The notes below the pieces were generated by a model. That model ran no database searches, was not told the origin of the DNA, and saw only the letters and a list, made by a program, of their open reading frames with translations. Below are positions 33,790-42,150 of a stretch of 50,113 nt of DNA, one piece after another (the first letter of the stretch is position 1; every line of letters begins with the position of its first letter). This DNA is from Apopatosoma sp963618495 (GTDB lineage: Bacteria > Bacillota > Clostridia > Oscillospirales > CAG-272): the NCBI GenBank assembly GCA_963618495.1, contig CAVESF010000017.1:1-50113 (forward strand). The letters run 5' to 3'. Both the position numbers and the translations under genes were made by a program.

Positions 33790-33818
33790 TTGCATTTTTC
33801 ATGCACTTGTGATATCAT
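33790..33818 (+). promoter_or_regulatory. Possible promoter of the DUF362 gene
   Basis: TTGCAT (33790-33795), a 17-nt spacer and TATCAT (33813-33818). The -35 is weak. It leaves a leader of about 65 nt. Confidence 0.4.
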
Positions 33819-33889
33819 ATACAATGTGATTGTATGCGCTCTCCTTTTGAAAAAAGTGACACGGCGCAGTAACAAATTACGGAGAAAAA

Positions 33890-35059
33890 ATGGAATATAG
33901 CAGAAAAGTCGCTATCTCGGCGGCAGATGAATACAATATATTGAAAATAAAAGAAATTCTCTCCTCCCATTTTGCGGCGCTCGGCATAAATATAGCCGAC
34001 ATGCGCGGCAAAAGCGTTGTTATAAAGCCGAATCTCGTGATGAAAAAGCCGCCCGAGACAGCGGCTACCACCCATCCCGCCGTAATCCGCGCACTTCTTC
34101 TGCTTCTGAATGAAGCCGGAATCGAGCCTGCCGTGGTGGAAAGCCCGGGCGGCGTTTATTCGGCGCAGCGCATGGACGGGTTTTACCGCGTCTGCGGAAT
34201 GTACGACGCCGCAAAAGACCTGCGCGTGCGCTTCAATACCGATATTTCGGCGCGGATACTCAATTTTCCCGAGGGAAAAACGGTAAAAAGCTTCAACATC
34301 ATCTCTCCGATTGCAAATGCCGATGTCATTTTCGATGTCTGCAAGCTGAAAACCCACTCTCTCACAGCGATGAGCGGTGCCGTAAAAAATCTTTTCGGAA
34401 CCATCCCGGGTATAGAAAAATTCGAAATGCACGCGGCGCATCCCGAATATGAGGATTTTGAATCCATGATATGCGACCTCTGCGATATGCATTGCCGCAG
34501 ATGCGAGGTCATAGCGATAACAGATGCGATAGTAGGCATGGAGGGCGACGGACCTACGGGCGGAAGCCCCAAGAAGATAGGCTGTATACTCACAAGCCTC
34601 AGTCCCTTTGCCTCGGATTTCGCCGCAGAAAAAATACTCGGCTTTTCCGGCGTCGGCACGGTTATGCAGTCGCAGAAACGCGGCTATATACCGAAAAGTG
34701 CCGATCTGCTCGAATATCCGCTTCTGCGCCCCGAGGATGTCGCCGTCAGCGATATCGTTCCCGCCACAAGCAAGGGAAACTCCTCGATGTCCGCGCTGAA
34801 GCTTTTCTCGGGCGGCATTTTCGGCAAAATATTCTCTCCGCGCCCCGAGATAGACACGGCAAAATGCCGCGGCTGCGGCGAATGTAAAAATTCCTGCCCG
34901 CAGCATACTATAGTCATGGTGAAATCCGGCGGCAAAACCGTCGCGCATATAGAGCGCAAAAAATGCATACGGTGCTACTGCTGTCAGGAGCTTTGCCCAT
35001 TCACGGCAATCAGAACAAAGCGAAATATTATCTTGAGGGCTGTCTCCAAATTCAGATAA
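33890..35059 (+). CDS. DUF362 protein with two 4Fe-4S clusters
   Basis: A 389-residue cytosolic protein. Residues about 43-250 are the DUF362 domain (SVVIKPNLVMKKPPETAATTHP, later KLKTHSLTAMSGAVKNLFG). The C-terminus is a bacterial ferredoxin fold with two cluster motifs, CRGCGECKNSCP and CIRCYCCQELCP, so eight cysteines. The family is common in anaerobes, and its substrate is unknown. It lies 21 nt before ispE and probably shares its transcript. Confidence 0.9.
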   Translation: MEYSRKVAISAADEYNILKIKEILSSHFAALGINIADMRGKSVVIKPNLVMKKPPETAATTHPAVIRALLLLLNEAGIEPAVVESPGGVYSAQRMDGFYRVCGMYDAAKDLRVRFNTDISARILNFPEGKTVKSFNIISPIANADVIFDVCKLKTHSLTAMSGAVKNLFGTIPGIEKFEMHAAHPEYEDFESMICDLCDMHCRRCEVIAITDAIVGMEGDGPTGGSPKKIGCILTSLSPFASDFAAEKILGFSGVGTVMQSQKRGYIPKSADLLEYPLLRPEDVAVSDIVPATSKGNSSMSALKLFSGGIFGKIFSPRPEIDTAKCRGCGECKNSCPQHTIVMVKSGGKTVAHIERKKCIRCYCCQELCPFTAIRTKRNIILRAVSKFR

Positions 35060-35080
35060 AGCCTTTTTCGGAGTATAATA

Positions 35081-36019
35081 ATGAAAAAAACTATCAGAAT
35101 ACCTGCTAAAATAAATCTGTACCTCGATGTCACGGACAAAATGTCAAACGGTTATCACGAGCTTGAAACCGTAATGCAGTCGATAGATATATTCGATATA
35201 GTCACCCTGCGCTCCGTGAGAGGAAACGGTAAAATTTCCGTTTCCGCAAAGGAAGGCAAGCAGAAAGCCGATCTCGCACTCCCCCAGCCGAGAAACACGG
35301 CGTACCGCGCGGCAGAGCTTTTTGCCGCTATATATCCCGATGCGCTCTCAAAAGACGGGATGCGCGTCTCGGAATGCGATTTTGAAATCGAACTCATCAA
35401 AAATATCCCCTCTGAAGCAGGCCTCGGCGGAGCAAGCGCCGACGCGGCGGCTGTTATCACCATCCTCTCGGATATGTTTGATACCGGAGCGACCGAAGAT
35501 GAGCTTATCGCTCTCGGCGCGAAAATCGGCGCAGATGTTCCCTTTTGCATCAGGCGCGGCACTGTGCTTGCGCGCGGCATAGGAGAAAAGATGACGGACA
35601 CACTGCAGAATCCGACTCTGCATCTGCTCATAGCGAAGCCCTATGGGGAGAACATTTCCACCCCGCTCGCCTTTGCCGAAATAGATACGCGCGGTCTCTG
35701 CAAAAAAAGCGGCGACATCGGTGCTTTTGTCTCCGCGATGGAACGCGGGGATTTCAAGGCGGCGGCAAAGCTGAGCCTGAATAAATTCGAAGCCACCCTG
35801 CCCGCCGCAAGCAAGGTTTTTGCCGTAAAGGAAGCCATGCTCTCATGCGGTGCGCATATGGCGCAGATGAGCGGAAGCGGCTCTGCCGTTTTCGGAATAT
35901 TTGCTGACACAGCGGCTTTCCGCCGCGCGGAAGAAGCCGTAAAAAATATGGCACAAGTATACCCGTGCCATACGCTTGCAAGAGACGCAAGTCTTGATTA
36001 TGAAGAAATCCTTTTATAA
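35081..36019 (+). CDS. ispE: 4-diphosphocytidyl-2-C-methyl-D-erythritol kinase
   Basis: GHMP kinase of the MEP isoprenoid pathway. It has 312 residues, starting MKKTIRIPAKINLYLDV as in the family. The ATP-binding glycine motif is PSEAGLGGASADAAA (110-124), and the C-terminal motif is AQMSGSGSAVFGIF. The ATG has GGAG about 9 nt upstream. Its stop overlaps the end of the convergent small membrane-protein gene, and its terminator lies inside that gene. Confidence 0.96.
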   Translation: MKKTIRIPAKINLYLDVTDKMSNGYHELETVMQSIDIFDIVTLRSVRGNGKISVSAKEGKQKADLALPQPRNTAYRAAELFAAIYPDALSKDGMRVSECDFEIELIKNIPSEAGLGGASADAAAVITILSDMFDTGATEDELIALGAKIGADVPFCIRRGTVLARGIGEKMTDTLQNPTLHLLIAKPYGENISTPLAFAEIDTRGLCKKSGDIGAFVSAMERGDFKAAAKLSLNKFEATLPAASKVFAVKEAMLSCGAHMAQMSGSGSAVFGIFADTAAFRRAEEAVKNMAQVYPCHTLARDASLDYEEILL

Positions 36020-36283
36020 CATACCCATGCAGATAAAAAGAAGCGAAAGCGCAAAGCCCGAGGCAAGTGCGCCGAGCAGGAAACATACAGCTCCCCCGAG
36101 GGGGGCTTTTTTCTTTGCGCGGATATCGCATCCGCTTATCAGCATATTCGCCTCGCGGACGATATCCGTCTCCGTTGCCTCCTCGCGAGCCTCTTTTTTG
36201 AGTATCAGAAAAGCCTCGTCGATAAGCGGATTTTCAAGATTTTTTACTACGACAATATTTTTTGTATATCCTTTCAGAATCAT
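36014..36283 (-). CDS. Small conserved membrane protein of unknown function
   Basis: An 89-residue protein with GGAGAGAGGAT before the ATG. The N-terminal part (MILKGYTKNIVVVKNLENP) is hydrophilic, and the C-terminus is one or two transmembrane segments (about 62-88, GAVCFLLGALASGFALSLLF). The KNIVVVKN pattern seems familiar from clostridial hypothetical proteins, but I know of no function. The 3' part overlaps ispE by six bases and contains the ispE terminator, so its coding sequence is doubly constrained. Confidence 0.65.
   Translation of the reverse strand: MILKGYTKNIVVVKNLENPLIDEAFLILKKEAREEATETDIVREANMLISGCDIRAKKKAPLGGAVCFLLGALASGFALSLLFICMGML
36090..36112 (+). terminator. Terminator of ispE inside a convergent gene
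   Basis: GCTCCCC/GGGGGGC, seven base pairs with one wobble, loop CGA, then six T. On the plus strand this is a strong intrinsic terminator 70 nt past the ispE stop. On the other strand it encodes KKAPLGGA of the small membrane protein. Confidence 0.8.
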
Positions 36284-36367
36284 AATCCTCTCTCCGTCTG
36301 CGTGAATTTTATTTATTCTTCGGCAGAAAACGGACGGATTATTCGTGAAAAGGCATTTTTGCGGGAT

Positions 36368-36904
36368 TTATTTTCCTTTTATTATCTCTTTTATCTCGTC
36401 GAGACTGTCAGCAAAATATATACCCGAGAGCTTTTCCTCTGAGGAAAGCCCTGTTTCTTTCATCTTTTCGAGCAGGATGCGAAGCCCCTCGTAGTAGCCG
36501 CCGAGATTATAGAGTATGCAGGGCGCATCGAGCCAGCGAAGCGACACAAGCGACATCACCTCGGAAATCTCCTCGAGAGTTCCCGTGCCGCCCGGGAACG
36601 CGATGAAGGCGTCGCCGCGCTCTATCATTTTTGTTTTGCGCTCGGTCATGTTTTTTGTCACTATCAGCTCGGAAATCTCATCATAGACATAGCCCGCATC
36701 AACAAAAATCTGCGGTTCTATGCCGATGACCTTGCCGCCCTTTTTGAGCGCATTTTCGGCGAGCACGCCCATCAGTCCGCTTTTTGAGCCTCCGTAAATG
36801 AGCGTGTCGCCGCTCCCGGCTATCCATGAGCCGAGTTCTGCCGCCGCTCCCGCAAGAGCAGGCATATTTCCGTCGCTTGAAGCGAGATATACCGTTATGT
36901 TCAT
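36368..36904 (-). CDS. LOG-family (TIGR00730) Rossmann-fold protein
   Basis: A 178-residue protein of the lonely-guy family, which hydrolyses nucleoside 5'-monophosphates at the N-glycosidic bond in characterised members. GGSKSGLMG and the nucleotide motif PGGTGTLEE are both present. The ATG has AAAGGAG upstream. It follows the GH20 gene by 38 nt. In bacteria the physiological role is uncertain. Confidence 0.9.
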   Translation of the reverse strand: MNITVYLASSDGNMPALAGAAAELGSWIAGSGDTLIYGGSKSGLMGVLAENALKKGGKVIGIEPQIFVDAGYVYDEISELIVTKNMTERKTKMIERGDAFIAFPGGTGTLEEISEVMSLVSLRWLDAPCILYNLGGYYEGLRILLEKMKETGLSSEEKLSGIYFADSLDEIKEIIKGK

Positions 36905-36942
36905 TGATTTTTTCTCCTTTTATACAGATGTATAAGAGCGCA

Positions 36943-38811
36943 TCAGAGCTGACCCGCCGTTAAAGTATTTCTCCAGCCGATATGCGGATGGTAATTACCG
37001 ACCTTGTCTGGAGAATACGGGAGCGAATCTGTCTCCAGTTCTTCTATCATGTCTGTTTTTCCATCGGCATAGTCGTCGAGTCTCATTTTTACAGAGCGCA
37101 TACGCTCGGTAAGCCCTCCGAGACGAATCTCCTGCGCGATGAAGCCGAATGTCTTGTTTTCATAATACCACTGGCGGCGATATGAAACGAGCAGTTTGCC
37201 GAGATAACCGATTATCTTCGGGATATCATCGTCTGCCGCCTTTTTCAGAGCCGCCTTGTCGCCCGCCTTGTATGCCTCGCGCAGGCGAAGCCCGAGATCG
37301 CTCTTGAGAGAAAGCACGGAGCAGAGCCAGCCGAGCGTCTCGTAAGCATAGCCGAATTTCGCATTGTCTTTCATTGAGAGAAGTCTCTCTGCACGCTTTG
37401 CGTATTCCGTCGAGACCGTTTCGCGCACGAGATGAAGATCCATGAAGCGCTCCAGCAGGTCATTATAGAGCAGAGTTTTGCAGGCGGAAGCGGGAAGCTT
37501 CACCTTGTCAACGGTGCATTCGGGAAGCGAGTCTGGCAGGTCAAAGGCAAGCAGGTCGTCAAAAGAGGTATCGAAGCAGTCGCGCGAGCGTCTGTCGAGC
37601 CACTTTTCATCAGACTGACCGTGATAGCACCTCTCTGCGAAATAAAGCAGAGTTGCCGTTGTGGAGACCTGCGAAGCCTCGCCGCCGTTATCGCCCCAAC
37701 CCGTGACAAGTATCTCGTTTATGCCGTATTCCTCGCAAATATCGAGCTGAAGCCTGCTTGACTCGAGCGAAAAAGCGTTATGCGCGCCGAAGCCCGACCA
37801 TTTCCATGCGCCGCCCGCAAATACCGTCTTATTCGGGAAATCGTTATGGCAATCGAGCATATGGCTGAAAAGCGCCCTGTCTCTGCTGTAGTAATCCCAG
37901 TAGGCAAGCTCGACATCGGCAGGCACCTTTTCTATGACTTCGCGCGGCACTCTTCCCTCTCTTATTCTGTATGAGCCGTCGAACGCCATACGGAAGAACA
38001 TATCGCTCCATATCATCGGCTTCATGCCGTATTTATGGCAGATATCGTTTACTATCGTGAGATGCTCAAGCATCATATCGGAGGGCTTGCGGTGACCGTA
38101 CCGCTTGACGGATTCACCCTTGCCGACGGTGCTTGCCTCGTCCATGCCGAGGTTTATTCTCCTCGTGCGGAAGCATTCGGAGCAGTGCTTTATCGCCGCC
38201 TCCGCAAATTTGTATGTACGTTCGTCACCGATGAGCAGTACATCCGGCGATTCCTTATAGCCCTCAAAATCCGGCCAGCGCAGAGCCGTCGCGAGATGGG
38301 CAAGCGTCTGTATGCATGGGATAAGCTCGAGTCCGAGCGAATATGCGTAGTCATCCAGCTCGCGAAGCTCGGCTTCAGTATATCTGCCGCGCATATATCC
38401 GAAATAAGGATATCCGGGAAGCTCGTATGTATCCTCCATATAGAGCATCATCGATGTATAGCCCATGCCGGCAAGATTCCGCATCATCTGCTTGGCAAAA
38501 GGCACATTCGGAACAGCATTGCGCGAGCAGTCCGCCATATAGGAAAGCAGAGGATATCTTCCCTTTTCGCATAAAGGCTCGCCGTTTTCGGCAAAATCGG
38601 AAAGATAGCTCAGCGCGCGGAACAGCTCACAGCGGCGGCTGTAGGTTATCTTTATATCGTCCGCAGTGCCATCGACGCGCAGGCAGTCTCCCTCGGAAAC
38701 GGTGACCTTTACCGTTGCGTCATCCGAAATGCAGATGCCGATATCGGCGCAGTATTCGGAAACGGGAGAGACAAGCTCCTCCGACAGACCGGTGAATTTT
38801 ACTTTCATCAT
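36943..38811 (-). CDS. GH20 beta-N-acetylhexosaminidase, GcnA-like
   Basis: Glycoside hydrolase, 622 residues. Length and layout resemble GcnA of Streptococcus gordonii (about 627 residues), an intracellular exo-beta-N-acetylglucosaminidase. A non-catalytic N-terminal domain (about 1-90) precedes the barrel, which shows MADCSRNAVPNVPFAKQM, the LIPCIQTLAHL strand and the acid pair in INLGMDEASTVG (the D-E catalytic dyad). No signal peptide is seen, so the substrate would be imported sugars or cell-wall fragments. The start is ATG at 38811 or the next codon; a GGGGGC site precedes both. Confidence 0.85.
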   Translation of the reverse strand: MMKVKFTGLSEELVSPVSEYCADIGICISDDATVKVTVSEGDCLRVDGTADDIKITYSRRCELFRALSYLSDFAENGEPLCEKGRYPLLSYMADCSRNAVPNVPFAKQMMRNLAGMGYTSMMLYMEDTYELPGYPYFGYMRGRYTEAELRELDDYAYSLGLELIPCIQTLAHLATALRWPDFEGYKESPDVLLIGDERTYKFAEAAIKHCSECFRTRRINLGMDEASTVGKGESVKRYGHRKPSDMMLEHLTIVNDICHKYGMKPMIWSDMFFRMAFDGSYRIREGRVPREVIEKVPADVELAYWDYYSRDRALFSHMLDCHNDFPNKTVFAGGAWKWSGFGAHNAFSLESSRLQLDICEEYGINEILVTGWGDNGGEASQVSTTATLLYFAERCYHGQSDEKWLDRRSRDCFDTSFDDLLAFDLPDSLPECTVDKVKLPASACKTLLYNDLLERFMDLHLVRETVSTEYAKRAERLLSMKDNAKFGYAYETLGWLCSVLSLKSDLGLRLREAYKAGDKAALKKAADDDIPKIIGYLGKLLVSYRRQWYYENKTFGFIAQEIRLGGLTERMRSVKMRLDDYADGKTDMIEELETDSLPYSPDKVGNYHPHIGWRNTLTAGQL

Positions 38812-38839
38812 AATAGCCCCCATAGTTTTTATTTATTAT

Positions 38840-39700
38840 TTAAATTTCGCTCATATTCATGAAGCCCTTGCCGTATATCTCATGCGTGTTATTCACGATG
38901 ATAAAGGCGTTCGGGTCTGTCTTTTTTGCATATGCGCTGACCTTTGCCGCCTGATAGGGCGAAAGTGCCGTCAGGATGACACTGCGGCTGTCGTCGGTGA
39001 AAACGCCGTTTCCTCTCCATTCGGTAGCACCGCGGTGAACATCATCGGTGATGAATTTCGTTATTTCATCCGCATGGGTGGTAACTATCATCAGGCTCTT
39101 TTTCCTGTTCATCGCGTCGATGACAGTCTGCACGCCGAACGATTTGAGAAGAAGACCAAGAAGCGAATAGAAGCCTGTTTTTATATCGAAAACAGCAAAG
39201 GAAGCAAGCACTATCAGCAAGTCCGCGCCAAGCAGAGCCGCGCTGATATCGCTCTTGAAATATTTGCGGATGATAAGTGCCACTATATCAGTGCCGCCCG
39301 TGCTTCCGCCCTTTTTGAAAACTATTGCCGCACCAGCCGAGCCGAGGAAAAAGCTGAAGAAGAGCTCGAGCATCCTGTCATCGGTAAAAGGCGCGTTCAT
39401 CGGCGCGACAATACCGAGGAACTGTACCGCTCCCGCATAAATGAGCGTACAGTATATGGTTTTTATTCCGAGCGACCTGCCGAGGAATATGAAGCCGAAA
39501 ACAAGCGAGCCTATATTGAGTAAGGAAATGACGGTGGATGTATCTGGTCCCTGTATCAGCTTGCCGAGGAGCATGCCGAGACCGCTGAAGCCACCCGTGG
39601 AGAAATTATTCGGAATCTTGAAAAAATGAACTCCGAGAGCGGTAATTATCGAGCCGAGAGCAAGGATTACATAATCAAGGGCAATTTTCTTCTTATTCAT
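38840..39700 (-). CDS. YitT-family membrane protein
   Basis: A 286-residue membrane protein. The ATG at 39700 (MNKKKIALDYVILALGS) is chosen because AGAGGTT lies upstream; the frame is open far beyond, but that part crosses AT-rich non-coding DNA. Five hydrophobic segments (residues about 9-200) are followed by a C-terminal DUF2179 domain (SVILTALSPYQAAKVSAYAKK, then NAFIIVNNTHEIYGKGF). The function of the family is not settled. It is the first gene of the yitT-GH20-LOG run and diverges from the OLE RNA. Confidence 0.9.
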   Translation of the reverse strand: MNKKKIALDYVILALGSIITALGVHFFKIPNNFSTGGFSGLGMLLGKLIQGPDTSTVISLLNIGSLVFGFIFLGRSLGIKTIYCTLIYAGAVQFLGIVAPMNAPFTDDRMLELFFSFFLGSAGAAIVFKKGGSTGGTDIVALIIRKYFKSDISAALLGADLLIVLASFAVFDIKTGFYSLLGLLLKSFGVQTVIDAMNRKKSLMIVTTHADEITKFITDDVHRGATEWRGNGVFTDDSRSVILTALSPYQAAKVSAYAKKTDPNAFIIVNNTHEIYGKGFMNMSEI

Positions 39701-39825
39701 AATAACCTCTGAAAGCTTTTCTCCGTCAGTATCGGATATATGATTTACTTTTTTGTCAATTTTAACATAAAAAAAGGAAAAAGTAAATAGAATTATTCTT
39801 TTTCTTCCGAAAGATTTTTGCGCGG

Positions 39826-39882
39826 TTGCTTTTCTCTTTGCGATGTTTTGCAAAAGCAAAAAATCGCAAAAAAGCGAAGCAA
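39826..39882. repeat. Long palindrome between yitT and the OLE promoter
   Basis: GCGATGTTTTGC (39840-39851) pairs with GCAAAAAATCGC (39856-39867) with one mismatch, and TTGCTT (39826-39831) pairs with AAGCAA (39877-39882) outside it. It may be a terminator relic or a protein-binding site. Confidence 0.5.
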
Positions 39883-39971
39883 TCGTTTTCATAAAAGAAA
39901 GCAGTTGCCTTTTCCGGCAGAATTTATTTGCGAATAAATTGTAAACAAATAAAAATTTTCGCGTTTCTCTC

Positions 39972-40000
39972 TTGATTATTGCGCGGCGATATGATATAAT
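39972..40000 (+). promoter_or_regulatory. Promoter of the OLE RNA
   Basis: TTGATT (39972-39977), a 17-nt spacer and a perfect TATAAT (39995-40000). The predicted start near 40007 coincides with the first base of the 5' hairpin of the RNA. Confidence 0.75.
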
Positions 40001-40006
40001 TATGAT

Positions 40007-40630
40007 GCGATTCAATATCGCGTGTACGGCACAGTATCCTAGTTGAAGCACGTTTTGCCGAAGACGGGCCTAAAAATCCGTTAAAGGGCACATCGATGAA
40101 ACTCCTTGTTGCTGCTTTTTACGCCCAGTTTAGGGTGGCTGCTGGGAGGTTAGGACTGTGGGCGAACCGTAATGGCATGCGGAGTACGACCCACTTTCCG
40201 TGGAGGCTTCCTTTCGTGGTTAAAATGCCGATTGATATTCGTATTGAGACTACGGCTGGAAGATTAAACCTATTACGCGGTGCAAGTTTTAAAAGACGCT
40301 GTGGATAGAGTAGCCTGCCTTGAGTGATTATGGCGGATAGCCGGAATTAACCCCCCCTTCTCCTTGGCCGAGGAGACCGGGGCATTGCCGCTTGAAACCA
40401 TCGTTGCAAAAGAGACTAGGGAAACGGTAACTTCATTAAGGAAAACTTCTAGGCTGTTTTATACAGGTGTAAAAAGGATTGCAGTGCGGACTAAACGGCA
40501 ATCAAGTCGCGGACGCGGAGACGCGCCGACCTTCGCTTTAAAGGGAAACCGCTCTCATCGGCAACGAAGAGTAGCGTCGGGGGAAAGCCTACTTGACCTA
40601 TGCCGCAAGGTTTACTTTTTACACCGCCGA
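40007..40630 (+). ncRNA. ole: OLE (ornate, large, extremophilic) RNA
   Basis: A roughly 620-nt non-coding stretch with its own promoter, placed directly before an OapA-type gene and tlyA-argR-recN, the established OLE neighbourhood. Length agrees with the class (about 600 nt). Structure is visible: a 5' hairpin GCGAT/ATCGC (40007-40021), then GTGTA (40022-40026) pairs with TACAC (40620-40624) and CGGCA (40027-40031) with TGCCG (40601-40605), closing the ends. Internally GTGGG/CCCAC (about 40158-40194) and several other hairpins occur. Short open frames inside it are not credible. The OLE RNP is membrane-associated and linked to cold, alcohol and magnesium stress in Halalkalibacterium halodurans. 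The 3' end is approximate. Confidence 0.85.
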
Positions 40631-40697
40631 ACTCCTTGTTCTTTATTCATTATCACATTTATTTCAATTGTAATTCATTATTTTAAGGAGCATTTCT

Positions 40698-41333
40698 TTG
40701 GAAAACGATATCCCGCGAAGTAAGGACCCGAAGCCGGGTCCGAAAAAAGCAAAAAAATCATTCTGGAAGCTGGTAAACTGGAAATGGTCTATAACGGCAT
40801 TTCTCTCCAGCCTCTCTATATCTATGGTTCTCTCCCTTCTCTCGTCGGAAGGGCTTAATTATCTTAATGTATTCTGTTCATGCCTCGTGCTTGTCTTTTT
40901 TATAGCGCTCGGCGTGACATTTGATATTATAGGGCTTTCCGTGGCGACTGCAGACCCGAAGCCTTTCCTTGCCATGGCGGCAAGAAAGGTGCGCGCGGGC
41001 AAAACGGCGGTTAAGCTCATAAAAAATGCGGACAGAGTTTCCAGCTTCTGCAACGATGTCATAGGCGATATATGCGGCGTCGTTTCGGGTTCCACCGCAG
41101 CGGCTGTCGCCATAAAGATGGCGGCAAGCGAAAACGGCGGCTTCTGGCTCGGCGTTGTCATGGGCGGTCTCGTTTCGGCTTTCACCGTCGGCTCGAAGGC
41201 TGTCGGCAAGGCGGCGGGACTCAATTTCAGCAATGAAATAGTAATGGCTGTGGCAAAAATACTCTCTGTCTTCAGCAAAAACGAAAAAAAAGCAAAATAC
41301 ACAAAAAAACCATCAAAAAATAGCGAGGAATAA
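40698..41333 (+). CDS. oapA: OLE-associated protein A (OapA)
   Basis: Membrane partner of OLE RNA. It has 211 residues with a TTG start behind AAGGAG. A basic N-terminus (KPGPKKAKKSFWK) precedes hydrophobic segments at about 31-50, 59-81, 125-143 and 150-168, and the C-terminus is again lysine-rich. The DxxxD motif reported as conserved in OapA is present as DVIGD at 120-124. The gene directly follows the RNA (about 70 nt) and is followed 3 nt later by tlyA. Identification rests on motif, topology and context together; the family is not otherwise characterised. Confidence 0.88.
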   Translation: MENDIPRSKDPKPGPKKAKKSFWKLVNWKWSITAFLSSLSISMVLSLLSSEGLNYLNVFCSCLVLVFFIALGVTFDIIGLSVATADPKPFLAMAARKVRAGKTAVKLIKNADRVSSFCNDVIGDICGVVSGSTAAAVAIKMAASENGGFWLGVVMGGLVSAFTVGSKAVGKAAGLNFSNEIVMAVAKILSVFSKNEKKAKYTKKPSKNSEE

Positions 41334-41336
41334 GCA

Positions 41337-42125
41337 ATGCGGGCTGATGTTTTTCTTTTCACCCACGGCTTTGCGGAAAGCAGAAGCCAAGCCGCTGTCC
41401 TTATAGGAAACGGCGTCTGCATCTCTGGAAAGAAAATACCGAAGCCTTCTTTTATTATCCCCGATGACACACCGGCTCATGCGGTAAATATAGAAAAGAA
41501 ATTACCCTTCGTCGGTCGCGGAGGTCTCAAGCTGGAATCGGCGCTGAAAGCCTTTCATCTTGATGTGGCAGGTTTTTGTGTGCTCGATATCGGCGCTTCC
41601 ACCGGCGGCTTCACTGATTGCCTGCTCAGGTACGGCGCCGATTTTGTTTATGCGCTCGATGTGGGACGCGGTCAGCTTGCGCCTTCGCTTGCCGCCGATC
41701 CGCGTGTGGAAAATATCGAAGGCTGCAATGCGAGATATATGGATTCTTCCCTTTTTTCCCGTCATATCGACATGGCGGCAACGGATATTTCGTTTATCTC
41801 GCAGAAGCTGATATACGGCGCGGTGAGAGGGTTGCTTGATGACGGTGCGCCTTTCGTTTCGCTTATAAAACCGCAGTTTGAAGCGGGCAGAGAAAATATA
41901 GGCAAAGGCGGGATAGTCAAAGACCCGCGAGTCCACGAAAAGGTCATCCGCGATATACGCGGCAGTGCCTTTGCATCGGGGCTTGCCATGCGCGGCGTTT
42001 GTCCCTCTCCGATAGCGGGAGGCGACGGAAACAGAGAATATACCGCACTTTTTATAGCGGGCGGTGAGGTTTCGGTTTCCGACGGCGATATAGAAAAAGC
42101 GGTAAAGGAAGCCTTTGCGAAATAA
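41337..42125 (+). CDS. tlyA: TlyA-family rRNA 2'-O-methyltransferase
   Basis: Methyltransferase for 16S and/or 23S rRNA ribose (TlyA/YqxC family). It has 262 residues: an N-terminal S4 RNA-binding domain (1-60, MRADVFLFTHGFAESRSQA) and an FtsJ-type Rossmann domain with the SAM motif VLDIGASTGGFTDCLL and the later KPQFEAGRENIGKGG motif. The ATG has GAGGAA upstream. It sits between oapA and argR, its usual OLE-locus place. Confidence 0.95.
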   Translation: MRADVFLFTHGFAESRSQAAVLIGNGVCISGKKIPKPSFIIPDDTPAHAVNIEKKLPFVGRGGLKLESALKAFHLDVAGFCVLDIGASTGGFTDCLLRYGADFVYALDVGRGQLAPSLAADPRVENIEGCNARYMDSSLFSRHIDMAATDISFISQKLIYGAVRGLLDDGAPFVSLIKPQFEAGRENIGKGGIVKDPRVHEKVIRDIRGSAFASGLAMRGVCPSPIAGGDGNREYTALFIAGGEVSVSDGDIEKAVKEAFAK

Positions 42126-42150
42126 GGCAAAGCAGGAAAGGAGCTCTCAG

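Noticed and set aside
33815..34948. A 377-codon frame antisense to the DUF362 gene
   Set aside because: It overlaps a clear gene with iron-sulfur motifs and has no start site or recognisable domain.
40007..40630. The large RNA as RNase P RNA, tmRNA or a riboswitch
   Set aside because: The RNase P core (GAGGAAAGTCC) and the tmRNA tRNA-like end are missing. Length, neighbours and OapA fit OLE instead.
40096..40723. Open reading frames inside the OLE region
   Set aside because: They lack ribosome binding sites, match no family and lie in strongly structured RNA sequence.
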